In this document: positions 43,280 through 53,068 of the stretch, piece after piece
Layout of the letters: every line of letters starts with the position of its first letter
How positions within the stretch are numbered: the first letter of the stretch is position 1
Source of the DNA: DATARH01 sp963778385
Lineage (GTDB): Bacteria > Pseudomonadota > Alphaproteobacteria > ATCC43930 > CGMCC-115725
Direction: 5' to 3'
Assembly: GCA_963778385.1 (NCBI GenBank)
Contig: CAVZUA010000009.1
Location: forward strand, 286,960-350,959
DNA: 64,000 nucleotides
Translations under genes and position numbers: made by a program
Notes under the pieces: generated by a model
What the model was told of the DNA's origin: nothing
The model's input: only the letters and a program-made list of their open reading frames with translations
Database searches by the model: none

Positions 43280-44407
43280 TTACACTTCCGAGATCGGATC
43301 GAGACCGAGAGCAACGCGGCCGGTAAACCGGTGCTGTCGCTTCGCCGCGAGAGGATGGAACTGCGCCCCATGCGCATCCCGCAGCAGTCGCTCAAGCCCG
43401 GTCTTCCGGTAAAATCCGGCACCGCCTGCCGCTTCCAGCGCCTTTTCGACAGTTGCTAGCACGTGCTCGGCTGCAATCGTCTTTCGCACCAGGATGGCGT
43501 TGGTGATGTCCAGGCCGCTGACGAAGTTGAGATCGCTCGCCAAGCGAATCATGTCGTCCACGGCAAGCTGTACTGTCGTCAAATGATTCGTTAGTTCGCC
43601 AAGGAGATAGGTAACCGTCGGATCGCTTCTGCGCTTCTTGGCGAGATCATGGCCGATTGCGGCGGCGGCTTCCGCCACGCCGGCATAGACCGACATAATC
43701 AACGGCATCGCTAGCGTCAGGATCACGTTCCATGCCGGGTGGAATCGGCCCCGCGGCCGCCGCAGGACGATTGCATCGTCGGCGACGAAGACCTCGTCCA
43801 GGATGACGGTGTGTGAGCCAGTGGCTCGCATCCCAAGGGTTTGCCAGTCGTCCGCTAGTGACAAGCCCGGGGCGCTAAACGGGATCGCGAAGTGCAGGAC
43901 CTGCCATCCCTCTTCCGGATCCTCGAACGGGGCGGACGTCACTAGCACGTCACCCTTAGGTGAGCCGCTGGCGAAGGGCTTCCTGGCGCTCACCAGGAAA
44001 CCATTGTCGGTGCGGACTACCGAACCGTTCGATTCCATCCAATCGTTGGCGCCCGTCGAAACCAGCACGAGCTCGGCTGCCGCGACCTGTTCAAGCAGCG
44101 CTCGCCCTGGCCGGGCGTGGGCATGATTGTATGCTGCTGCCGCAACCAGTTGCTGGTGCATTGCCACAGCCAGCGCCGTCGAAGGACAATAATGTGCGAG
44201 CTGACGGAGAAACGCGCACATCGCGCTGTGGTGCACTCCGCCGCCGCCAAGCTCCTGAGGAATCAGCGCCGAGAAAACTTTGTGTTCTTTCAGAACGTCA
44301 TAATGGCTGGCGACAAAGATATCGGCGGAATCGCGCTCGGCGGTGCCCTCGGCGAATTGTGGGCCGATGATCTGTACAACTCCTTGCAGGTCAAGCGTTG
44401 GCGGCAT
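43280..44407 (-). CDS. Acyl-CoA dehydrogenase family protein
   Basis: The 375-residue flavoprotein has the N-terminal helical part (FAEGTAERDSADIFV), a middle beta region VSARKPFASGSPKGDVLV and DDWQTLGMRATGSHTVILDEVFV, and a C-terminal helical half with EKALEAAGGAGFYRKTGLERLLRDAHG. It would oxidise an acyl-CoA with FAD and pass electrons to an electron-transfer flavoprotein. The RDAHGAQFHPLAAKRQ end resembles the group of dibenzothiophene desulfurisation (DszC-like) and flavin-dependent monooxygenases, so a monooxygenase role is possible. Confidence 0.8.
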   Translation of the reverse strand: MPPTLDLQGVVQIIGPQFAEGTAERDSADIFVASHYDVLKEHKVFSALIPQELGGGGVHHSAMCAFLRQLAHYCPSTALAVAMHQQLVAAAAYNHAHARPGRALLEQVAAAELVLVSTGANDWMESNGSVVRTDNGFLVSARKPFASGSPKGDVLVTSAPFEDPEEGWQVLHFAIPFSAPGLSLADDWQTLGMRATGSHTVILDEVFVADDAIVLRRPRGRFHPAWNVILTLAMPLIMSVYAGVAEAAAAIGHDLAKKRRSDPTVTYLLGELTNHLTTVQLAVDDMIRLASDLNFVSGLDITNAILVRKTIAAEHVLATVEKALEAAGGAGFYRKTGLERLLRDAHGAQFHPLAAKRQHRFTGRVALGLDPISEV

Positions 44408-44471
44408 GGCACAGCCTCACGGTGTTTGACCAACTCGATTCGGCTCTCACGCTTGTAGACTGTCGATCAGC

Positions 44472-46139
44472 TCATCGCGCTAAGTAGGCCGTTGCCTCGG
44501 TGAGCTCGGGTAATGGCGTATCGGCGTTGCTGGCTAGGCGGGTGAGCTGCCGGAAATAATGTTTAGCCTGCGCAGGATCGCCGGAGGCATTCGCCGCCTT
44601 GGCGGCTCCGTAAACCGTGCGGAACCGGTTGGGGGCACTTTTGCCCGAGCGTTCATATTCAGCCAAGGCAGCGGCCGGTTGTCCGATTTCTAGGAGGAGA
44701 TCGCCGAGGAGTTCGCGTAGCGGCACGATGCTGCCGGGCGTAACGGGATGCTTCTCCATTCCGTCCTCTAGGTCGGCCGCGGCGCGCAGCTCGCGCACCG
44801 CCTCGTCCTGACGGCCTTGCGCGTGCGCCAGTATCGCGGCGGCCGCCTGGCGCTGCGCCTCGACCTGGTCGGACCAATATTTGTTGTTGGCCTTCAGTTC
44901 GTCGCGGATAGCAGCGAGCTTGTCGATCTCGGCCTTGGCGGCGGCGAAATCGCCGGTATGCACTTTGCCGAGGGCACGCCCGAACGTGATCATCGCCGTC
45001 GTCCAGGGAAACTTCTCCCACGCGATTGTCGCCGGCGGCAATTCGAGCGTCGCCGCTTCTGCCCAGTCTCGCCTCTCGATCGCGTAACGGGCTGGTATAG
45101 CAGCCATGGCATAGGCGGCGGGCAGGCTGTCCGGCGTCGCCTTCTTGAAGGCCACGATCTCGTCGACCACGCCTCGCGCCTTCCGGTTCTGTCCAAGCTG
45201 GAGATAGGCATAGGCGAGGTAATCCATCGCGTGTAGCGACTGGTCCCAGGCGACACCGTCGCCGAACGTGCTCTTGGCGTAAGCTTGGCCGGCTTCGACC
45301 GAGCGCAGGTTTGTGTCGATCGACTCCTGCCAGTAGCCGAGCCGGGTGAAAATGTGCGACGGCATATGCAGGGCGTGCGGCACCGAGGGAGCGATCTCCG
45401 CATAGTGCCGCGCCGCCGGCAGACCGGCTTCGGCCAGCGGCGGCACATCGTCGCTGTGGATCAGGTAGTGCGCCACGCCAGGATGGTTTGGTTGTTCGGC
45501 GAAGATCGGTTCGAGGATCGCCGCCGCCTTCTTCTGATTGACGAAGGTCTTGTCGGTCGGAACGGCGGTCGCATTGAGTGCGAGAGCATAGAAGATCGCG
45601 GCCTCCCGGTCGTCGGGATAGTGCGCTCGAAGGTTCGACATGGCATGCTCGTAGGCCAGCGCGCGGGTGCGGTGATCCAGGGTGTCGCTATCGTGATAGA
45701 ACGCAGCTATCGCTGCTATATACGCGCGTTCGCGCTCCGTCTTGGCGCCGAGGGCCTCGGCCTTCGCGACGGCCTCGGCGCCAACCTTGAGCGTCGCCGA
45801 TGTCGGCGGGTACCACAGCGGATACCAGTGGCTCATAGCGACTCCCCACCAAGCCATCGCACAGGCGGGGTCTGCCTCGGCGACACCGGTGAAGGCCTTG
45901 ACCGCTTCTTCGTACCACATGGAATGCAGCATCGCGACCGCGCGCTCGAAGCGCTGTTGCGCGTCGCGGTTGCAGGAGATTGGGAAATGAACCTCGCCGA
46001 GCTTCTCGGCTGCAGGTTGCAGGTTGGTGCGATCGTGCTGTGTTGCCGCGGTCCGATCAGCCTCGGCGGCACTCGCCGAGGCGCCGATCAGCATTGCGAG
46101 CGTCGCGGCGATCCCAATCGATGCAGTTCCGATCCTCAT
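44472..46139 (-). CDS. Exported TPR-repeat protein
   Basis: The 555-residue protein has a signal peptide (SIGIAATLAMLIGASASAAEA). It then shows tetratricopeptide-style helical pairs such as ERAVAMLHSMWYEEAVKAFTGVAEADP, PNHPGVAHYLIHSDDVP and YLQLGQNRKARGVVDEIVAFK. The HYLIH-type motif with PSHIFTRLGYW is shared by a group of secreted TPR proteins of unknown role. GAGGG lies upstream of the ATG at 46139; the longer ORF is discarded. It may bind another secreted protein. Divergent from the HxlR gene at 46279. Confidence 0.8.
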   Translation of the reverse strand: MRIGTASIGIAATLAMLIGASASAAEADRTAATQHDRTNLQPAAEKLGEVHFPISCNRDAQQRFERAVAMLHSMWYEEAVKAFTGVAEADPACAMAWWGVAMSHWYPLWYPPTSATLKVGAEAVAKAEALGAKTERERAYIAAIAAFYHDSDTLDHRTRALAYEHAMSNLRAHYPDDREAAIFYALALNATAVPTDKTFVNQKKAAAILEPIFAEQPNHPGVAHYLIHSDDVPPLAEAGLPAARHYAEIAPSVPHALHMPSHIFTRLGYWQESIDTNLRSVEAGQAYAKSTFGDGVAWDQSLHAMDYLAYAYLQLGQNRKARGVVDEIVAFKKATPDSLPAAYAMAAIPARYAIERRDWAEAATLELPPATIAWEKFPWTTAMITFGRALGKVHTGDFAAAKAEIDKLAAIRDELKANNKYWSDQVEAQRQAAAAILAHAQGRQDEAVRELRAAADLEDGMEKHPVTPGSIVPLRELLGDLLLEIGQPAAALAEYERSGKSAPNRFRTVYGAAKAANASGDPAQAKHYFRQLTRLASNADTPLPELTEATAYLAR

Positions 46140-46278
46140 GATCAGCGTCCCTCGGGGTTTCTGAGCAGTCTTCTGCAAGGTATTCGGGAGCGCGCGGGTT
46201 CAACTAGTCCAGAATCTGGAGCTGCCTATTGGCCCGAGACAATATAGGCTGGACCCGAGATGCAGAGGAGGTCGCATC

Positions 46279-47091
46279 ATGATGCGCTACGGCCAGTTCT
46301 GCCCGATCGCTAAGGCCGCGGAGATCGTCGCCGAGCGGTGGACCCCGCTGGTCATTCACGAACTGCTCGCCGGCAGTACCCGGTTCAACGATATCCGGCG
46401 CGGTATCCCGCTCATGTCGCAGACATTGCTATCGGCACGCCTGAAGGAGCTGCAACGCGTTGGCGTCGTACAGCGGAGCGCCGACGGCAAACGTTACCAT
46501 GAGTGGCATCTGACCGAGGCGGGCCGAGCGCTTGCTCCGCTGATCCAGCACCTTGGTGAGTGGGGGCTGCAATATGCGCAAGATCCGCTCGAAGAGGGCG
46601 ATCTCGACGTGACGGTTCTGGCATGGAACATACGGCGTCGCGTCGATCCCAATGTGTTTCCCGAACGCCGCGTTACCGTTTCATTCGAATTTACCGATGT
46701 GCCAAAAAATAAGGCTCAGTGGTGGGTAGTGAATGATCGCGGCACCGTTGATCTTTGTCCAAAAGACCCAGGCTTCCCCGTGGACCTATACGTGACGACC
46801 GACATTCGCACGATGATCGGCATATGGTTCGGAAAGCTGGGGTGGGACGCTGGGGTCCGGTCAGGCCGGGTGGAAGTTATCGGTCCGCGCGAGTTGCGCA
46901 ACCGGATGCGTTCTTGGCTTCTGCTGAGTCCGATCCAAGTAAAGAGGGAGATGACCGCTCAACACGACAGCACGGTGGCGCTCACTGCCAATCCAAAACA
47001 GCCGGTCACAGCGTATATGAATAAATCGCGTTCTAATGCACCCACACTCGTGCCCGGCTCATATCCGTCTAGTTGGCGCTCCGACGTCTGA
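46279..47091 (+). CDS. HxlR-family transcriptional regulator with C-terminal SCP2-like domain
   Basis: The 270-residue protein has an N-terminal winged helix of the HxlR type: CPIAKAAEIVAERWTPLVIH near residue 9, then GIPLMSQTLLSARLKELQR and LTEAGRALAPLI. The added C-terminal 150 residues look like an SCP2/sterol-carrier-like ligand pocket (DLYVTTDIRTMIGIWFGKL). Ligand-responsive control of a nearby gene, perhaps the divergent TPR gene, is a reasonable guess. GGAGGTCGCATC precedes the ATG. Confidence 0.8.
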   Translation: MMRYGQFCPIAKAAEIVAERWTPLVIHELLAGSTRFNDIRRGIPLMSQTLLSARLKELQRVGVVQRSADGKRYHEWHLTEAGRALAPLIQHLGEWGLQYAQDPLEEGDLDVTVLAWNIRRRVDPNVFPERRVTVSFEFTDVPKNKAQWWVVNDRGTVDLCPKDPGFPVDLYVTTDIRTMIGIWFGKLGWDAGVRSGRVEVIGPRELRNRMRSWLLLSPIQVKREMTAQHDSTVALTANPKQPVTAYMNKSRSNAPTLVPGSYPSSWRSDV

Positions 47092-47545
47092 CTCGCTTTC
47101 AGTTTGGTTCTTCCCCGGCGTGGAACTGAACGGCTGATAACGGCGCATCTGCGTCACTCCGATACGAGCCGGCGAGGTCCGGTTACCGATCCGACAGCAG
47201 CCGTTCGCCGCCGGCCGCGCAGCCGGCGTCATCATCCCTACCGGCGTTTTTTGAGGTCCGGGCCTACGCCCGGGGTAGATTGCTGAGCTGAAGCTAACCT
47301 CGATTTCGTCGTCCCGGCGAAGGCCGGGACCCAGGTTCCAGCCGCTCGTGCGGCCGACGGCTGGACACCGGCCTTCGCCGGGAGCCCCGGTTTCCCATGA
47401 ATTCAATGCCATAGCAGTGGAAAACCGTTTTAAGAGGTCCCTGGGAAATCAAACACTTAGCAAAAGCGTTGGAAAACCCAAAAGGGAATGTCTCAGTCTT
47501 TTGCATGGGCGCGAAATCCTATGGCAAGACGAGACGGAGGACGAC
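47092..47545. other. Gene-poor stretch with dispersed repeat
   Basis: These 454 bases carry no supported gene. They hold part of the aacggctgataacggcgcat repeat near 47131, and the palindromic repeat at 47308-47385. The last 30 bases contain the ribosome site (ggaggacgac) of the next small gene. Confidence 0.5.
47308..47385. repeat. Dispersed palindromic repeat, second copy of the 115-197 type
   Basis: The sequence gtcgtcccggcgaaggccgggac...ccggccttcgccggga shows the same arm arrangement as the element at 115-197. Confidence 0.8.
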
Positions 47546-47752
47546 ATGCCCTATCACACCGAAGAGCGACGCGCACTCGATCGCTGGGCCAGGGACCGCG
47601 GCACGGCCAACTTCGACGCCTACCTCGCCGGCGGCGGCACGTTCGTCGCAGCCCGCCGCGACATCGAGCGTCGGTGGACGGAGATGGACCGGGCGCTTAA
47701 CGCCCTGAAGCGCCACAGTGGGCGCGCGATCCGGACCTCAATTTCGACTTAA
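47546..47752 (+). CDS. Hypothetical small protein, 68 aa
   Basis: The ATG follows GGAGGACGAC, a strong ribosome site. The peptide is basic and helical (ERRALDRWARDRGTANFDAYL, then FVAARRDIERRWTEMDRALN) with no signal or membrane segment. I do not recognise a family. The good ribosome site and codon use support a real gene in an otherwise empty stretch. Confidence 0.5.
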   Translation: MPYHTEERRALDRWARDRGTANFDAYLAGGGTFVAARRDIERRWTEMDRALNALKRHSGRAIRTSIST

Positions 47753-48205
47753 AAACTGAACTCAAAAGCTCCCGGCGGCAACCATCGACCATCGACAGCC
47801 AAGAACCGCTTTCGAGGCCGACAACGGCCGTTCAGTCTTGGCGACGGGAACCGCCCTTCGTGCCCCATTTGCGACGTCCGCCGCACCGTCGGAAGGGACG
47901 CGAGGCAAGCCCCGGAGGTGACCGAGAACTGCTCAATCGGGCGAAAAGCGGGCGCTATAGACTTGCGTGAGTGGTTGGCACTTCGCGGCGCGCTAGGCCA
48001 CAGCCCCGCTCACCGCTAAGCCAGAGTCACCGCTCACCGCTTTCGGCGATCGCGACGACCGCCGGCTTCTTCAATCTCGGCATTTTTTCGGCGTTTCCTC
48101 CGGTTTCTTTCGTTACGAAGGTCGCCCATCGCAGTATCTCCAAAACAAGCCAGTCGGCCGGTTTCCGTGCCGACGAGCCGGACACAAATGGCGAGGAGAG
48201 AAGCG
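47753..48205. other. Gene-free stretch between two small genes
   Basis: 453 bases with no supported gene. A short copy of the aacggccgttcagtcttggcg repeat lies at 47824-47868. A strong ribosome site gaggagagaagcg ends the stretch before the ATG at 48206. Nothing else is recognised. Confidence 0.5.
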
Positions 48206-48823
48206 ATGGAACTGCGGTTATCGCGCGCCAATCTGTTGGCGCTTTCGCTCTGCATGATCAGTTTGCTGCTCTCGCAGTCCCCAGCAGCGGCGCAAACAGA
48301 ACCCAAATTCGATATCAAGACGGTCGCGGAGAAAAAGGTCACGCAACTGCCCGCCGGCCCCCTGTACTGGCAAGTCGAGAATTTTCCTACGCTCGCACAG
48401 GCGCAGGCCGCTCAGGGGGCGACTTCACTCGCCGCTGACGTCGCGGGCAAGGCGTGGCTTTTCACGCTCGGTCCTAAAAACGGCTCCACACCTGGCGGAA
48501 CAAAAGCTGCCGAGGTGGGACCTGTACCCGAAATCAAGGCGTCCGAAGTTTTGTTGCGCATCAACAACTCGGGCGGACCGCCGGGAGCCAAGACACCGGT
48601 GCACACGCACCCGGGTTCCGAATCCTTCTACGTGCTGAGTGGAGAGCTAGGGCAGAAGACGCCCCAAGGCATGATGCATGTCGAGGCCGGGCAGTCGATG
48701 ACCGGACACGCTCCCGGAATGGCAATGGAAGTGTCTAGCAGTGGCACCAGCGATCTTAATGTCCTTGTGATGTTCGTGGTCGACGCCACCAAGCCCTTCA
48801 CCTCGCCGACCAAGTTCGACTGA
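48206..48823 (+). CDS. Exported cupin-domain protein
   Basis: The 205-residue protein has a signal peptide (SLCMISLLLSQSPAAAQ) and a single cupin core. The metal-binding HTHPGSESFYVLSGELGQ includes the two His and Glu ligands, and HVEAGQSMTGHAPGMAME supplies the second motif. It is likely periplasmic. It may stabilise or modify small molecules. GAGGAGAG precedes the chosen ATG at 48206; earlier starts lack a ribosome site. It lies before the YHS protein at 48942 on the same strand. Confidence 0.75.
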   Translation: MELRLSRANLLALSLCMISLLLSQSPAAAQTEPKFDIKTVAEKKVTQLPAGPLYWQVENFPTLAQAQAAQGATSLAADVAGKAWLFTLGPKNGSTPGGTKAAEVGPVPEIKASEVLLRINNSGGPPGAKTPVHTHPGSESFYVLSGELGQKTPQGMMHVEAGQSMTGHAPGMAMEVSSSGTSDLNVLVMFVVDATKPFTSPTKFD

Positions 48824-48941
48824 GGCGCGAGCGGGCGCAGAGGTAAATCTAGCACGCTTCAAGTTTTGCGGCTACCCTCTGGTACGCCGACCGCCATCCG
48901 ACGCCCATCCCGGCATCGGTAAAGTGCCTAAGGAGGTCGCC

Positions 48942-49403
48942 ATGCACAGTGTTTTTCGGCGAGACGCCATTCGTAGTTTCGCGCTATTGACTGCCGGCTG
49001 TGCGTTTGCCACGGCGTCCCCATCCTTTGGTGGCGAGGAAGTACCGCTGTCCATCAAGGGATACGATCCGGTCGCTTATTTCACCGACGGGAAACCGACG
49101 CCTGGGGTGTCGGCATTCGAATATGAATGGGATGAGCACCTCTGGCGCTTTTCAAGCGCCGAGCATCGCGATCTCTTCAAAGCCGACCCCGTGCGCTACG
49201 CGCCGCAATTCGGAAATTATTGCGCAATGGCGCTGGCCAAGGGCGAGATCGTTGTGGCGAACCCGGAGAATTGGCTGATCAGTGACGGCAAGCTCTATGT
49301 TTTCGGCAAGGCGCCACCGGCCGGACCGGTCCTGTTCCAGCAGAACCTTACTGAAAACATTGCCAAGGCGAACGAGAACCGGCCAATTCTTCCACGACAT
49401 TAG
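48942..49403 (+). CDS. Exported YHS-domain protein
   Basis: The 153-residue protein begins with a Tat-like leader (RRDAIRSFALLTAGCAFATA). The body has the YHS pattern: SIKGYDPVAYFTDGKPTPG, EYEWDEHLWRFSSAEHRDLF and PQFGNYCAMALAKGE. YHS proteins are associated with metal (copper or iron) handling, consistent with the nearby copper module. AAGGAGGTCGCC precedes the ATG. The family is around 150 residues, so the gene is full length. Confidence 0.82.
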   Translation: MHSVFRRDAIRSFALLTAGCAFATASPSFGGEEVPLSIKGYDPVAYFTDGKPTPGVSAFEYEWDEHLWRFSSAEHRDLFKADPVRYAPQFGNYCAMALAKGEIVVANPENWLISDGKLYVFGKAPPAGPVLFQQNLTENIAKANENRPILPRH

Positions 49404-49409
49404 CCCCAG

Positions 49410-51214
49410 CTAAGGATCTGATCGCGTGCCAGTCGGTGTCGGAATGAGACCGGCCTTGCGAAACCCATCGCGCAAATGTTCGAGATCGACTGGGTTCAAG
49501 AATTTGGTCCCGAATTCCAGAGGCTCGAAAGTCGGATCGGCGCGGCCTATCGCGGTCACGACCCGTGCGGCGTCCTCCGTGCGGTTGTCTTCGGCATAGG
49601 CGGCCGCCAGGACGATGCGGCTGAAGTTTGCGCCCGTGGTATCGCGAAGATTGAGTTCCGCCTCATCGATCGCCGCGTCGTAACGCTTCTTGAGATAGTA
49701 GGCCAAACTGAGGGAAAAGCGGTCGATTGCGTCCATATCGGGATCGATGCGCTCGGCCTGCTCTAAAAACTCAATCGCTGCATCCGTCTGACCTAGCCAC
49801 ATCAGGACATTGCCACGGCCGGCCAGACCGCCGGCATCGTTAGGATTGATCGCTAGTGCGCGGCCCATCTCCGCCTGTGCCTCTTCGTATCGATGATGAA
49901 ATATATCGATACGGCCGAGAATGATGCGGGCACGTACCTCGGATCCGTCAATGCTCAACGCCTTCTTCGCCATCTCTTCCGCACGGCTCAGGGTCTCTGT
50001 CGGCAACTCCGCCCAGCCCATCGCTACGGCGATATGATAGGTCTCGGCGAGCCCGGCATAGGCGGCGGCGTAGTTCGGATCGAGCCGGATAGCGTTTTTG
50101 AGGAGCGCACGCGCTTCCACATTGTTTGCGCGCGTAGGGCGCAGCAGCGCCGGTCTGGCGCGCAACACGTAATCGTAGGCTTCCAGGTTTTCGGTCGGCT
50201 TGGCGGCTACCCGCCGTTGCTCGATCTGTGTCATTCGGACCGGCAGCGCGCTGGCGATCTGTGTGGTGATCTTATCTTGTAAGCCGAAAACGTCGGCGAG
50301 CGCCTCGTCGAAACGGGCGGACCAAAGTACGCGTCCCTCCGCGTCAACGAGCTGAGCGCTTATCCGCACCCGCTCCCCATTTGCCGGACGCTGCCTTCAA
50401 CCTGATAGCGTACCGCAAGGCCGCGGGCGATCTCGGCGGGGTTCGCGGATTTACTCCGGTACGGCAGTACGGCGTTCCATGACATTACCGTCAACTCGGA
50501 AAATCGACCCAGTGCGTTAATGATGTCCTGCGTCAATCCATCCGCGAAATATTCACGGCCTGGATCTGGGCTCTCATTTAAGAAGGGAAGAACGGCGATC
50601 GCCGGCTTCGTGCCGATTTCAGAGCTTTTGGGAGCGGACCGATCAGTGAGATCAAACGCGGTTTGAAAATTCCACCCGGTCGCTAGGCCCGCCGCCGCAA
50701 GGACGGCCGCGAGGGCCAGCGAAGCGAACAATCCGATGCGCCACCCGGCGCTTACTGTCGTGAGAAAAGCAAACGGCCTGCGCGCGACCGCAACAGGCCC
50801 CGGCGTTTGAGCCGTGTCGCGAAAAGCGGTGGAGACCGGCGGATCATCGACTAAAGATTGACTAACTGAGACGACCGAAACGGCAGATTCAAACCGGTAA
50901 CCACGGCGCGGTATCGTCCTGATCAGGCGCGTTCCGTCGGCTCCAAGCGCGCGGCGCAGTTCGCCGATGCTTTGCACCAGCGCATCGTCAGTGACGGTAA
51001 GATCCGGCCAGACCGCGTCGAATAGCTCGTCCTTCGAGACAAGACGGGCGCAATTTTCGATGAGGAAATGCAAGACCCCGAAGGTCTTCGGCCGCAAGGG
51101 AATCTCATTCCCGTCAAGAAGTAGGCAGCCGCGATCTAAATCCAGGACATATCGATCGAATTGCAACCGGCTTACCCGCATCTGCGCCGAGGAATCGGCA
51201 TACCGAATGGTCAA
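49410..51214 (-). pseudogene. wHTH-TolB-TPR regulator, frameshifted
   Basis: Two frames together give one protein of about 600 residues. The N-terminal part is an OmpR/CadC-type winged helix (LDRGCLLLDGNEIPLRPKTF, then RLIRTIPRRGYRF), then a membrane helix (LALAAVLAAAGLATGW) and a FlgO/TolB-like domain (LPFLNESPDPGREYFADGLT). The next part, RISAQLVDAEGRVLWSARF, is in another frame, then TPR repeats follow. The break is one base at the C-run 50375-50378 (G-run in the mRNA). It is decayed, or a frameshift slip site, or a sequencing artefact. Confidence 0.8.
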
Positions 51215-51371
51215 TGCCCTGCCATAGGTGCAAATTCCGAGAGAGTGCAGCGATCGACAAACGCACTATCGCCTAGCCGCTGAGCGAAAGCCACCGAGCA
51301 TCCAATCGCCGCCAGCGACGGCCGATTTCCCCACAAACAGCGATTGGCTGCTTAGGGGGCGGATTGAGCCG

Positions 51372-52342
51372 TCATCCTGCTCCAATGGCCGCTCTCGGCA
51401 GGACGTGGAGCAGGAAGCGCCTGATGAACTCGTCGGCGGCAAGGGTCATCGTGCGGTACCGCGCCTGCCCGTTGCGGCGGTAATCCTTGTACCGGAAGGT
51501 CACGCCGCGCTCGTCGAGCGCGACGAGCCGGCTGTTCGCGATGGCGACGCGATGGGTGTAGCGGGCGAGATAGGCGAGCACCGCTTCCGGCCCGGCGAAG
51601 GGCGGCTTGGCGTAGACGAACCAGTTCTTCCGCCGCAGCGGCGCGAGATGCGCGGCGAAGGCCTCGCGGCGACAGCAGGCCCTCGATCTCGCCGAAGAAC
51701 GCGCAGCCGGCCGGCCGCGTGGGCATCGGCGAGCGCAGCCAGGAAGAGCCGCCGGAACAGGCGGGAAAGCACCCGCACCGGCAGCAGAAAGCCGGGCTTG
51801 CAGCGCATCCAGCGCGTGCCGTCGAGCGATATCCCGCCGCCCGGCACGATCATATGGACGTGCGGGTGGTGGGTCATTGCCGAGCCCCAGCTGTGGAGCA
51901 CGGCGGTGGCGCCGATGCGCGCGCCGAGGTGCTTGGGATCGGCGGCGATCGTGAGCAGCGTCTCGGCGGCCGTGCGGAACAGCAGGTCGTAGACGACCGC
52001 CTTGTTCTGGTAGGCGATCGGGGCGATCTCGGCCGGCAGCGTGAAGACGACGTGGAAATAGCCGACCGGCAGCAGATCGGCCTCGCGGGCCGCGAGCCAA
52101 TCCTGTGCCGCCGCGCCCTGACACTTGGGGCAATGGCGGTTGCGGCACGAGTTGTAGGCGATGCGGCTGTGGCCGCAATCCTCGCAACGCTCGACATGGC
52201 CGCCGAGCGCGGCCGAGCGGCACTGCTCGATCGCCGACATGACCTGGAGCTGACCCAGGCTCACATGTCCGGCATTGGCCCGGCGCCAGTCGGCCCCATG
52301 GCGATGAAAGACGTCTGCGACCTCCAGCCTCGGGCGGCGCAC
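51372..52342 (-). pseudogene. IS91-family transposase, frameshifted
   Basis: A zinc-finger leader (CEDCGHSRIAYNSCRNRHC) and the HUH motif HPHVHMIVPGGG identify an IS91-type rolling-circle transposase. The N-terminal 215 or so codons are in one frame. After about 51710 the match continues in a second frame (FFGEIEGLLSPR), and after about 51667 in a third, with EAFAAHLAPLRRKNWFVYAK and ARYTHRVAIANSRL. Two one-base insertions are implied, so no intact protein is made. Confidence 0.8.
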
Positions 52343-52351
52343 GGCCGCCGG

Positions 52352-52825
52352 CTAGGCCTCGGGTCGCGGCCTCCCCTCGATCAAGGGTGCGAGCCGGTCG
52401 AGTGGGCTGGTGACGGCCCGGATCGTGGTATTGGCGACGCGGGTGTAAAGCGCCGTGGTGTCGAGCTTGGCGTGGCCGAGGAGCGTCTGGATCACGCGAA
52501 TATCGACGCCTTGCTCGAGCAGGTGGGTGGCGAAGCTGTGCCGCAGCGTGTGCGGCGACACGCGCTTGTTGATCCCCGCGGCCTGGGCGGCGGCGCGGAC
52601 GACGCGGCAGAGCTGGCGGGCCGACAGCGGCTCGACCGGGTTGCGGCCGGGAAACAGCCAGCCTCCCGGCAGCAGCAGGCTGCGCCGCCGCCCTTCGCGC
52701 CACCAGGCGCGCAGCAGTTCGAGCAGCTGCGGCGACAGCATCGCGTGGCGGTCCTTGCCGCCCTTGCCGCGCTCGACGCGCAGCAGCATGCGCTCGGAAT
52801 CGATGTCGCCGACCTTGGCCGGCAC
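52352..52825 (-). pseudogene. Tyrosine recombinase, N-terminally truncated, paired with IS91 transposase
   Basis: About 157 codons of the catalytic half of a phage-type integrase (XerC-like). VGDIDSERMLLRVERGKGGKDR carries the catalytic Lys, SPHTLRHSFATHLLEQG the His and Arg pair, LLGHAKLD the second His, and TTALYTRV the Tyr. The first catalytic Arg and whole N-terminal core-binding domain are missing. Sequence before the GTG at 52825 does not match. The stop lies ten bases before the transposase start, so both belong to one mobile element. Confidence 0.75.
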
Positions 52826-53068
52826 CCCGTACCGGCCATCTGAGGGGGCTAGCACCCAGCGGGTGTGCCGGGTCAAGGCCGTCGCCGCGTTCCGCGGTGG
52901 CGCCCAGCGCCAGCCTTGACACGCCACAAACGATGGGCGACCGGGCAGACCGCCGAACACAGTTGCTCGCCCGCTGGTTCGGGCCAGTGGTGGAGCCTAA
53001 CGGGGCCGATGGCAGACAGTCGGCTTGGCTAGCTGCGGGAACCGTCTGCCTTTCTCCGACCGAGGTGC

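Noticed and set aside
47971..48438. 155-codon ORF before the exported cupin
   Set aside because: It overlaps the cupin in another frame, lacks a ribosome site, and shows no domain.
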